Of a stretch of 16,666 nucleotides of DNA, positions 1-11,200 are shown piece by piece. The notes beneath the pieces were generated by a model. That model was not told the DNA's origin. It saw nothing but the letters and a program-made list of their open reading frames with translations, and searched no databases. The position numbers were made by a program, and so were the translations under genes. Numbering within the stretch: position 1 is the stretch's first letter; every line of letters begins with the position of its first letter. This DNA comes from Nephromyces sp. MM_2019 (lineage: Eukaryota; Apicomplexa; Aconoidasida; Nephromycida). The stretch spans positions 7,960 through 24,625 of the forward strand of contig JADHZB010000923.1 in assembly GCA_015657535.1 (NCBI GenBank), read 5' to 3'.

Positions 1-83
<83 letters not shown>

Positions 84-112
84 TGTGTGTGTGTGCTTGT
101 GTGTGTGTTTAC
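1..112. repeat. (TG)n microsatellite
   Basis: An almost pure GT dinucleotide tract fills the first 80 bases and continues with two GCTTG interruptions to about base 112. It begins at the window edge, so its full length is unknown. The tract lacks stops in two frames, which makes a spurious Cys-Val open frame. Confidence 0.97.
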
Positions 113-2544
113 AGTAGGTATATATATATTTACAGGGTATGTGTGTATCTTTAAAATTTATATTGTTTATAGAGAAGTTTATATGTATGTGAGTGTGTGT
201 AGAATTATTAATTAATATTTTTTCAAAGTGTGTATATATATAGTTATGGCAATGTGTGTATGTGTGATGATAAACATGTATCAATTTTTAAGGAATAGGT
301 GAAGGTGTGTGTAGTATTGTATATGTGGCAAACCCAATTGAAATTTATATGAAAATATATGAACTTAAGTTATTATGTGTTTGTTGTGTATATTAAAAAT
401 GTGTAAATCATATATACAAGTGTTAATAAGTAATGTGTGTTATTTATAGAATATTTATATACTTGACATGTGTGTATATCATTTTATATAAAATTTAGTG
501 AATTTGAACAATCGAAAAAAATAATGAAAACAAAAATTACACGAACATCAAATTATAACCACTCACTCAAATATCTACATAAATGGTTAATAAACATCAT
601 TAAACATCATGTTGTTCAATAGTAATGCATCTGTTACACATACACATACATATACGCACATCAATGTGTACACATATCTTAGACAAACGTAGGCTAAATA
701 CATATACACACTCAAAGTAAATATTCAGCCAATATATATATATATATATATACGCATAAACTTAATTTTGTTACATTTAGTCGTTGCATACCAAACTGAA
801 TTCTAATACACATATATCATACTATCACACACAACATCTCTGTCACACAAGCGTGAAACTAGACCAAATTACACACACATACATACACACACATTTAAAT
901 ACTAAAAAACACATATACACACATTAGACTATTCGGCTAGATGAACACACACACAATACGCAATTAAGCCTAGGGCCACATGTACTTTTGCTTACACACA
1001 TACATACATTTTTTATATACACACATAAACTTGCACACAAATCAAGACAAACAATATATAGTTACACTAGAAAAATTATAGTATAGCAAAACTACTTGAC
1101 AGATATACACACAGTGCCAATTAAGTAAATTAATGAATATATTCTTATTCACTTATTTAGTTTACATTAACATGAGTATATGAATATATAGATGCAGGTG
1201 TGTGTGTTGTAAGTGTGTGCCCGTCCAGCTACATATGTGTGTGTGTAGTCACTAATTGTGTATGTGTGTTTATAGGAGCTATGTATATTTTTGATGTCTG
1301 TGTAGCATAGGCTTGTGTTTAGCAGCTATGTCTGCTATGTAGTAGTTATATCTGTATATATTTATATATTTATGTGAGCCCTTGCTAGTGATAAGTATAT
1401 CCCAATGGAGCTATTTCTGTGTGTGCCTATGTGTGTAAATGTGTACGTATATATGCCTCTATATTGATACGTATGTCTATGTGTTTGTGTGTAAATATGT
1501 ATGAGTTAAAGAGAATTGTTTATAATTTATGTAAAATCCTTAAAATAGTTTTAAAATTGAGAAATCATAGTGTAAAGCTTTTAAATTTTTGCTCGTTGCA
1601 ATTTTTGTGTGTGTTTTGCTAAATTTGTGTGTACAGTGCATAATTTCAAGTGTGTAATTTTTTTATTATCATCTCAATTGAATATAGCTATTTGAAATTT
1701 TGAATAATTTGCATCAATAAGTTAATGTAATGATTCATAAATGTGTGTCTGCATATGTTTTCATAGTATGATTTCATATCATTATTCTATTTACTCTTAC
1801 TCCCTTTTTAATGAAATTATAAACAATCTATAATTATTTCTTTGCTATTCCACATAACAAAATAAATACTTGAAAAATTAAAATACTCATTGATAGCTAT
1901 TATATATATATACATATATACAAATTTGTGATATATATTTTAAACAATATATATTTTAAACAATATATATTTGAACATATATGTAAATATACAAATTTTT
2001 ACATGTACTATATTTTTATATATAGATATATGTGTATATATATATATGTTTCTTATTAAATCAAAACAATTAGTTAATATATTCAACTCTAAAGCAAAGT
2101 AAACTAGTAAATCTATTAGGCAAAATAGTTGATTGTTACCTGTATACATAGATGTATAAATGTGCATATGTACTTCATACATATATGTGTATGTATGAAT
2201 ACCAAGTCATAAAACGTTTAAATTTCTTATAGTAAGCATAATTATTGCTAGAAATAATTTTTTATTCATTTTTTTTTTATTGAGAGATGTATAAGTATAT
2301 ATGATGACAACATTTGAAAAAATTGAAAGTATAAAAATATCTGATAATTTTATAAATTTTATTGAAAAATTTTTACATTGATGCAAAAAAATAAAACTAA
2401 TGTTGGTTATTGAGTTTGAATTCATAACACAATAAACATACAAAATATAGAAAAATTAACTTGTATTATGTTTCACTGTGTGGCAGACATCTCAGATTAA
2501 AACTTGGGAAAATTAGGAAATAAAAATAACTTGATTTTTTATAT
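113..2544. other. Non-coding region with alternating TG-rich and CA-rich blocks
   Basis: I see no supportable gene here. The strand with TGTGT words switches: TG-rich to about 480, CA-rich from about 630 to 1110, TG-rich from about 1195 to 1770. The last 750 bases are very AT-rich with TATATA runs (for example 731-751 and 1901-1920). Short open frames on either strand (such as 1940-2182 and 2207-2443 on minus) are Ile/Asn/Phe/Tyr-rich, as expected by chance in such DNA. The final part must contain the promoter and 5' leader of the lectin gene at 2545; no defined core element is recognisable beyond scattered TGTGT motifs. Confidence 0.7.
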
Positions 2545-5500
2545 ATGTTTCACAAATCTGAAGTTTCTAAATTATTAAAAATCATAACAAACATGAGTAA
2601 TAACAAAACAGGCTCATTATTAAGTCAAGTTTCAATAATCTCAGCTGTTATTCTCTTTTTTATTGTACATCATAGTACCTTAGCTGTGGATATAACAAGT
2701 GCTAATACAGGTAAATATGATTATTCAAACTATCTGGATTCATTAGATAGAAATTATATATACCCATTTGAGAGATATTACCCATTTCAAAACGAAAATA
2801 CACCAGTAGAAAATGGTGATGCATTTTTAAATGACATAAATAAACGATATGATGAACTAATGGAAAAGGAAAGCAATATTAAGAAATTTCCTCAAGTTAC
2901 AAAAGGATTAAGTTCACAGTTAATAGTTAAAAAGAAAGAAAATGATGAACCAAAACATAAGTTTTCTTTATCAAACCGTCGTCAAAATAACATAGACATC
3001 TCAGATCAAAGATCGGATGGGAATGAAGAATTAGTAAATTCAGGCCAATATGGACCAAGATACATAAACAGACCAAATTTTATAAATGGAAATGTTATTA
3101 CTGATTCAAAATCTCAGCCAGAAATAATGAGTAATAAACCAAGTTACCTACATGGAGCAATAAGTAATGAACCAGGTTTTGAAGCAGGAATTATAACGAG
3201 TAAACCAAGCCATAATACTCCAGAAATAGACAATGCAGTTAATTATCCATCAGGTGTAGAAATGAGTGAGGAACATCCCAAAATCGAGAGTATAAAGAGT
3301 TATATACCAGGGATATTGAATGAATCAGATTACACAACAGAGCGTTTATATAAAAATAAGTCAATGAAGTCGTCTGTGTGTCCAGACAAGAGTTGGTCTT
3401 TTGTAAACGGAACTAACCGTTGTTTCAAAGCATTTCAATTTGCCGAGAAATCAAAATTAGGTAAAGCTGCAAACAAGAAAAGTAGTCTGCTTCCAAGGAT
3501 TTTCAATAAAGAAAAAAATGGGAATTTATCATATGGATTTGATAGTTTAAGCCTCAAAAATCATTATGAGAGTCCAAATGAAAATTTTCATAATAATGTT
3601 ACAAAAATAATTAGTACTGTGAATTCCATGCAAAATTCCGGTATAAATGAAGCCGTAGCTAATGAAGCTGGCCTGCAGGCTATGATTTACATGTTAGGTG
3701 GGATTGGTGGTACTTGGTTTGAGGCCATTGGGCACTGTTTGAAAAGTGGATCGACTTTAGCAACTTTAAACAATGCAGCTGAAGATGAGATTGCCAAATC
3801 ATTACTTGAAAATATGCCATTTCCCTGCTGGTAAGTATTCAAAACACGAATGAATTATTAGCTACTTATGTGTTTTGAAAAGTTGATGAAATTGTCCAAA
3901 TGTTTGTATACGTTCCGAAAGTTAGTTATGCTTTATGGCTCAAATTGTAAAAGAGTGAAAGATTTCTTTCATTTTGAGAATCTGAAAATCAAGTTTATAA
4001 CCTTAAATATTCTTGGACATTTGTTTATGTCCAAATTTTTAATGGTTATAACTTAATATAGAGATTGTGATAATATGATCTGTGTAACTGATATAATAAC
4101 AATTCAAATATCATTGTTATGTGTGATTTCAAGGATTGGACTAAGAAAATATCGTATGAGAAAACCTGAGAAAGGATGGGTATGGGTAAGTTTTCTAAAA
4201 CTCAATAATGCCTTACAAGTTTTGATTTGCATTTCTCAACACATACTAAGATAGGCATCTCAAAACCGAATGATTAATAGAATTACCAAATAAGCATATT
4301 ACTTAGTCACTTTTTAAAGCGCCATTCAATTTGTTTCAATTGTATATTGACTTCAAAAAATGAATTTTTAGATATTTTAATTACTAATTGTATTTTTTAA
4401 GAAGCTTAAGATTTTTATCATATGATTATAATACAAAAGTATAATCTCAACTAGAAACTAATTTTTTTATTGAAATCAAAGTGATACAGTCTTGCTTGTT
4501 ATGATTCTACATTCTTAAAATTTTTTTGTTTATTTAGATCGACCAAATCTCAAGCCTAGATGAAGACACAGATTATATTAACTGGGGAGAAAAACTAAAG
4601 TTTATTTGGAAAATTATACCACCAGATGAGAAGTGCGGTGAGATTAGTAGTGATGGTTGGGGTGCAAGACCCTGCTGGGGACTTAATTCAAGGCTACCTT
4701 GTTTCGTGTGCTCAACAATACCAAATCGAGGTATACACCCAAAATCATATGCTGCTAGTTATAAACTTTTGCTGAATGAAGGAATGACGTACCTAGATGT
4801 ACCTAATGGTGATGATAGTGTAGTTTTAAGCTCCGGAAATAAAGGTTTTAATTGGCAGAGCGATGGTTTAGAATATGCAGTGATAAATTCATTAGCACAG
4901 CAAATATTAGAATTTATTAGTAATGACACGCAACCATCTGTTGATGAAATCGTTATGAATACATTTAATGAATTATCAAGTAAAACGGATGAATATAGCA
5001 CCGATTATGACGCAGACATTGATAAATTGATAGGAATTCTTTTTGACACATCAGAAACTATAAATTCATTACCAGAAGCTATCAAAACTAACGAATATTC
5101 AGTTAAAAAAATCCAAGACAGCTACGAAAGTAAAAATCAGGGGAATTACCAAGCTATAAATGACCAATTTAATGCTACAACCGGATCTAAGGAAATGTCT
5201 ACTAGTTATGCTGCCTTTGGCAATAATCTAGGAAGTAACAATGAATTTGGTGCTACAAGCGGTGCTATAGAAATCTCTAATAATGCTCCATTGGAAAGCA
5301 ATCTTAGAAGAAATGGAAACAACAATGATATGACGAATCTAGGAAAGCTTGAGAACATTATAAGGACCCAAACTGTTAATAATCATGATCACAATTCAGC
5401 TGAGTATTCGAACCCTATTGAACAAGAAGATCATGTTGATCAGCTAGAAAAAAAAGGATTATTTTCCACAAGCAATTTGCACTCTGATGGGTCAGTATAC

Positions 5501-7999
5501 AAGGATGACCCAAACCAAGAACTTGTTGGAACAAGTCATAACAAAGGCTCAAACCTTTCGGTTAAAACAATCCTGGATCCACTCATAAAAACACTTGAAA
5601 TTATCGAGTCAGATAAAAATATGAAATCAGGAGAAGAGGAAAATTTAGAAAATGAGGAAAGCTCATCAGTTACACCTGATTCTAATGGAAGTCATTTGAT
5701 AAATGAATCTAATCCCGATGAAAAAAAAAAATCCTTTTCCCCACCAGAAATATACCCTAATGTGCTAGAAAAAGATGATGTAAAGTATACAGAGAAGCAA
5801 TCCGAAGAAACAACAAGCAAATCAGATAAACAAGAAATTAAAGAAAGTAAGGAATCGGCAATAAGCAAACAAGGCACTAATAAACACAAAGAGTCAAATT
5901 CAAATAAACAAGACATAAATCAATCCAATGAATTTCATATGGCAAACATAAATTCTGACGAATCTAGTGAAATATATACTACTCAACGAGCCAAAATTAA
6001 TGAAAAATCAATGGCTATAGGACCAGTTAAGTTGCTACAATTTAATGAAACTCTAGTTAACACTGATCAAGAAATGTCAGATGAAACTGAAGAAATTCAA
6101 AAAAGGATCATTTTCTTTTATTATATACTTTATGTATGTATTTTATTAACGTCATGTTTGGCATTGGTAATTATACTATACATATGGTTTGGTTCAAAGA
6201 TCTTATGTAACAATTCGTTAAGAAATTGTTTTCATTGCCTCAAGAAACGTAAAAATGATGGTGATTTAGGGGATAGCAATACTGATAAAGATGCCATCAT
6301 GTTTACTGGAAAACGTACTAAAAAGACTCAGAGATTAAGTGCCCAAGATTACAATTTGTTATCAAATTTGGATAACTCAGGAGTTTCTTGTGTGAATGGA
6401 AATGCTTTAGAAAAAGATGTATTAAATGAAGGCTCCACACATCACAAGATAACACAAAATGACTTCAATTCAATATATAGTGTCATCACACCAGAAAATC
6501 ATCTACAATTTTGCTCTACAAACGATGAATTAAATGGGATAGATAGGGACAATTGTTGTAGTAACAATTGTGACAACAAAACTATTGAAGATAACGTTAA
6601 CTTATCAAATTGTGGGATGCTATTGGTTGAACAAAAGCCACAAATTATGCAAATGAGACATCCGAGATTAGATTTGAATGATTTTGATTCAATTGAGGCT
6701 TACCTAAACATTAATAATAAAACTGAAAAGGAACATAATTTTGATCGTTTTGATAAAAAGTTAGGTAACAATTTTCCTATCTCCGATCAATGTTATGGAA
6801 ATAATCCAGCTAATAATAATAAGTCAACGAGATTCAAATACTTTCAAAAGTTCAAAACTACACCAAGTGACCCAACTGCGTACACAGATAAATTAGAAAA
6901 CAATTTAAAAAATTTAAAGAAAGCTAAAAAATTCCCTTCACAGGTAACGGTTGGTGAAATAATCATTGAAAAACCAAAAAACGTGAATATGTCATCAAAT
7001 GTGATGGCTGAAAATGAAAATATATTGCACACATGTTTTATTGATCAATCATCTTTTAAGACTTGTAAAAACTACCCTATAGAGAAAACTGGTGACAATG
7101 ATCCAGAATCAGTTAACATGGAGGCTAAGTATGCAATTTACGCGCAACCAATAAATATGCGTAAACATTTATACTATAGTGATGATGAACCAACAATCAA
7201 TCAACCAAAATTAACTATACACACAGTTAATAATGACAGACACACACAAGATATATCATCCAAGCAAGCTAATAATTTACATACAAATCATGCAGATGAA
7301 TCAGTTTTGGATAAAAGTGGAGATATTATGAAACTGTCAGACTTAACAAACGAGCAGCTTAACAAAAACTTTTCATCAGTATATCATGGACAAAATGCAA
7401 ACAATTCAATTCAAAATGATGTAAATTCAATTCAAAATAATGTAAATTCAATTCCAATGAATCGAGCAAATAAGAACGAAAAGTATTATTCAGCAACACA
7501 CACAAACGCATCGGTTAAGTTCAAAGAATCTTCACAAATCCCTCAAAATTGTGATCAACTAGATTTGACAAGCGAAAAAGCTGAAGTTACTTATGAAAAT
7601 AACAAGTTTGACAATACTCACAAACGAAATCATCCTAGAAATTACAAACAAAATTTTGCACCAAACAATGAACATATTTACAAGCAAGACTACAAACATA
7701 TATCTACGCAAGATTATATAGAAAATCGTACATTTGAACCTAATCGAATAGAGAATCACAAACAAAATTACAATCAAATTTATAAACAAAACTACTCACA
7801 AGATTACTCTCAAAACTACCCACATTATCACGCACAAAAACAAGCAAAAGGTTACACACAAAAGCAGCCACAGTGTCGAATGCCGGATCAAATACACAAC
7901 CAAGCTCAAGATTACACAATCGATCAAAATTTTGATAATATTTCTGTTATAGCAGATGTTGGGACAACTAATGTAAATCGTACACACAAAAATAACTGA
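2545..7999 (+). CDS. Type I membrane protein with C-type lectin domain (three exons)
   Basis: Exons are 2545-3830, 4134-4185 and 4538-7999, giving about 1599 residues. Both joins have GT-AG borders (GTAAGT donors) and matching phases (2 and 0). The first Met is at 2545, after an in-frame TAA at 2527; Met17 (2593) would give a more usual signal peptide. Hydrophobic residues 29-41 and a likely cleavage after Ala47 mark the signal peptide. Residues 48-278 are hydrophilic. A long-form C-type lectin domain spans 279-504: C279/C293, W391, C398, the WIGL core at 429-432 (split by intron 1), WVW at 444-446, YINW at 459-462, C479, C492, C501, C504. It has an insertion of about 90 residues (297-388) and lacks EPN/QPD and WND, so classical calcium-dependent sugar binding is doubtful. 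A Ser/Asn/Glu-rich stalk follows, then one membrane span at about 970-992 and a tail of about 600 residues with YNLL at 1051, a Cys cluster and a Gln/Tyr/Asn-rich end. The architecture resembles Cryptosporidium CpClec, a published adhesion lectin; orthology is not shown. The likely site is the surface or apical organelles. Confidence 0.88.
3831..4133 (+). other. Intron 1 of the lectin gene
   Basis: This 303-base intron begins GTAAGT and ends TTTCAAG. It interrupts the Trp codon (TG|G) of the conserved WIGL core. Without splicing, exon 1 meets a TAA at once. With splicing, the protein runs PFPC-W-IGLRKYR, exactly the expected C-type lectin order. The open frame at 3868-4056 lies wholly inside the intron and is not a gene. 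Confidence 0.9.
4186..4537 (+). other. Intron 2 of the lectin gene
   Basis: This 352-base intron starts GTAAGT right after the Trp446 codon of WVW and ends TTTATTTAG before ATC GAC. It is phase 0. The exon between introns 1 and 2 is only 52 bases long (4134-4185), yet it carries the most diagnostic lectin residues. Confidence 0.9.
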
Positions 8000-8245
8000 C
8001 TATTAGATAAGATTTCTATTAACAATTACAAATTAATGAAATAAAATTTTAGAAATTAACAATTCAGTAAACTTTAATTATTTATAGGGAATTGATTTTT
8101 AATAAATTTGAAAATTGGATACAAATTTAAACTTAATTGGATTTTTATTCTTTTTATATGTTTACTGAATATGTTGTTTTTTATTAGGTGTATATTAAAA
8201 AAAAAATTATATAACCTGATCTAAATATATCAAAATTTAGATCTT
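8000..8245. other. Convergent intergenic spacer with shared 3' sequences
   Basis: The spacer separates the stop of the lectin gene (TGA at 7997) from the stop of the alveolin gene (TAA at 8248-8246 on minus). It is extremely AT-rich. An AATAAA word at 8040-8045, 40 bases past the lectin stop, could be a polyadenylation signal. A perfect 8-base inverted repeat lies at 8218-8243, next to the alveolin stop. Confidence 0.6.
8218..8243. repeat. Inverted repeat (8-base stem, 10-base loop) at convergent gene ends
   Basis: GATCTAAA at 8218-8225 is followed after ten bases by its exact reverse complement TTTAGATC at 8236-8243. It sits two bases beyond the alveolin stop codon, in that gene's 3' leader-out region. 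It can form a hairpin in RNA from either strand. A role in 3' end formation between convergent genes is a guess; AT-rich DNA gives such repeats by chance now and then. Confidence 0.5.
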
Positions 8246-11200
8246 TTATTTATCTTCCTTATATGGTACTTCACGATATATATCCACTGGCTGATAGATG
8301 TATAAAACCCTGGATAATATATTTTATTACACAAACATATACAGTCAAAATCATGGCTTGAAATTCTTATACTGTTATTTCTTATAGTATTTTTTTTCAA
8401 TATACACACCCACGCAAATATTTTTAACTATGTATATGTTTCGACACATATATACAAGCACACATAAAGCACTCATAAATACGCAAAATTATATACATTC
8501 CGACATAATTTCAATATACATACATACATGTAATCATGTAAACATACACATAAATGCATCTATATATGCACACACACATACAAATACATCTGCACAACTA
8601 TATGTATAGATATGCATATATATATTTTGTTTATATAAAATGTGTAAGAGGATATACCTCGAAATATTATCTGAAGGCTTCGAGTCTTTGTTGTTGGGAT
8701 CAACACTTGGCAGATTTTGACAATTATTTATTTCAGCTATACCCTAAACATTTATATATAAAAAAAATGTATAGCTATTATTTTGAAGAATAATGTGTAG
8801 ATTTTGTTTAAAAGGTACTTACTTTATTGTTTTTAGTTGAAGATAAATAAGAATTTTTGTCTTTTGTTGATTTACTGTTTTTATAAACATATTTTTCAAC
8901 AATTTTTGGTACTTCAACAATTTTTTCACAAGGTATCTAATTACACACACAATTTGTATGCACACACGCACATGTATAGCTTAAATATCCAATTTAAAAT
9001 TATATACGAACTATCTAGATATATATACCCTAATGATTCACATATAGATGCCATCTACATACACACAACACATATTTAATCGACACACACATACACATAC
9101 ACACAATTCACACATGCACACACTCACTTAATTCATAGATACCTACACCACTACACAAACACTACACATTCTATAAAGAGAAGTAGGGCTAGTTTTTGCA
9201 GAGTCTCAATGTAATTCTAATAACATATTAACTAATCAATATACTATATATTTTTTGTAAAAATTTAGTAGAAAATGTGTAAGTTTACATGTCTTGTTAT
9301 TAGTTTGGGTATCTCAATATAACGATCTTTACACACAGGTTGAATTTTAGTATTTGTGTGTGAATTATTTGTTAATATAGGAAATTGAGCAGAGTGATTT
9401 TCATTTATATAATATGGCATTTCTACATATTTATTCACAAAGTCTACATCACTAAAAGGCTTTTGTGTGTGTAAGAATTGAGGGATGTTTTTATATGTGG
9501 ATTGAGGTATGTAGTGTGAGTGCGTAACATGGGGTGTAGTTTGATGTGTGTAAGGTGTGTATGCAACTTGATGTATGTAGGGTGTTTGTGTCGTTTGAGG
9601 TGTGTAAGGTCTATCTATAATTTGGTTTGTGAAGGCTGAGCCTATCTTTTGAAGTGTTTCGGGTGTGTTTATATTCTGTTGTGTGTACGGCGTATCTATA
9701 GTTTCATATGTAAACGGTTCTTCTATAGCTTTATGTATGTAAGGTGTGTCTATAATTTGATTTATGGAGGGTGGATCTATATTTTGATATACGTAGGATG
9801 TATCTATGTTTTGATAAGTGTGGGGTGCGCCTATAGTTTGATGTGTGTAGGGTGTATCTTTGTTTTGATGTGTGTGAGGTATATCTATAGCTTGATCTGG
9901 GTAGGGTGTGTGTGGAATTTGATGTATGTAGGATGTGTGTGGAATTTGATGTATGTAGGATGTGTGTGGAATTTGATGTGTGTAGGGTATATTTACAGTC
10001 TGGGGTGTGTGTGGAATTTGATGTTTGTAGGGTATGTTTACAGTCTGGGGCGTGTGTGGAATTTGATGTGTGTAGGGTATGTTTACATTCTGGGGTGTGT
10101 AGTGTGGGTCTATAATTTGATGTGTGTAGGGTATGTTTACAGTCTGGGATGTGTAGTGTGGGTCTATAATTTGATGTGTGTAGGGTGTGTGTGGAATTTG
10201 GTGCAAGAAGGGTGCTTCTATATTTTGATCTTCGTAAGGGAAATATGGGTCAATAAGTTCAGATGAGTCAGGTGTTTGTAGATCTATATCATGATGTGTG
10301 TAGGGTATATGTGTTGGTATAGGTTGAGGTGTGTAAGGTCTTTGTGATTGTGTACTTCGAGGTGTACAAGCTGTGTGTGTATCTAAAATATGATACTTGC
10401 ACGATGTATGTGTGTGTGCACTGCGGGGTGTGTGAGTGGTCTGTGTTCCTGTGCTCCGAGGAGTGTAAATTGTCTCTGTTTCTGTAGTTCGAGGTGTGTA
10501 TGGTATTTGTGTGTGCGTAGTTCGAGATGTATAAGGGTTGAGTGAGTGTAGAGTTAATCTTGTTTCAAAGGTTGGCCTATCTATTCGATTATTATCCTAA
10601 AAATTATCAAAATTTAATGAAAATTTTTTCTAGTTTGAAATTAATACAAATTTCTAGTTTTATTTATTTTATTCAATTTAGTTATTCTAGCTTATATATA
10701 TGTTTATGTGTGTGTGAAGCTTAAAATTTAAGTACAAATTCTTATTATAATTGATTATGTGTGTATTGATTATGCTATTTCCACTTCAAGTTATTACCCC
10801 ATGGTTATTATTCGTCTTTTTACCTAAAACTAAAAATAAAAAATTTATTTGGATAAACTTGAAATCGAGTTGTAGTTTAAATAAATATATATAAACTTAT
10901 ATATATATATGTGTGTGTGATATAAACTGTGTATGTGTGTGTGATATAAACTGTGTATGTGTGTGTGATATAAATTGTGTATGTGTGTGTGATATAAACT
11001 GTGTATGTGTGTGTGATATAAACTGTGTATGTGTGTGTGGTATAAATTGTGTATGTGTGTGTGATATAAACTGTGCATGTGTGTGTGATATAAACTGTAT
11101 ATGTGTGTGTGATATAAACTGTGTATGTGTGTGTATGCTTGATTTATATGTGTGTTTGTTTGACAATTGTTATGAGTTATTGTGTGGATTGTATGTTGTT

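Noticed and set aside
1..112. Telomere or telomere-adjacent repeat
   Set aside because: The tract is pure TG; no TTTAGGG or TTTTAGGG type units are present anywhere as an array.
2207..2443. Minus-strand frame of 78 codons, and a neighbour at 1940-2182
   Set aside because: Composition is Ile/Asn/Phe/Lys-rich from very AT-rich DNA, without a recognisable domain or clear splice partners. GC content is below that of the real exons. A gene cannot be excluded.
3868..4056. Open frame of 62 codons on plus
   Set aside because: It lies entirely inside lectin intron 1, whose borders are fixed by the split WIGL core.
4706..7999. A separate gene starting at 4706
   Set aside because: This codon is GTG, not ATG, and lies inside the lectin domain (Val503). 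Coding sequence continues upstream to the acceptor at 4537 and joins exons 1 and 2 in phase.
2545..7999. Ciliate nuclear code (TAA/TAG as Gln)
   Set aside because: Gln is encoded by CAA/CAG throughout the exons, no internal TAA/TAG occurs, and the alveolin-like gene ends in TAA.
8670..8745. A tRNA-like GC-richer island with a TTCGAGT word
   Set aside because: The stem pairs around it fail (C-C and A-G mismatches) and there is no acceptor stem. On minus the island is exon 5 of the alveolin-like gene, with matching splice borders.
9265..10206. A stand-alone repeat protein starting at 10206 on minus
   Set aside because: The start would be TTG; the frame stays open to 10596 with the same repeat, preceded by a TTTTTAG acceptor. 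It is the middle exon of the alveolin-like gene, and its last eight codons and stop are intronic.
10919..11134. CRISPR-like array of direct repeats
   Set aside because: There are no unique spacers; the copies are contiguous, and the sequence is clearly eukaryotic with introns.
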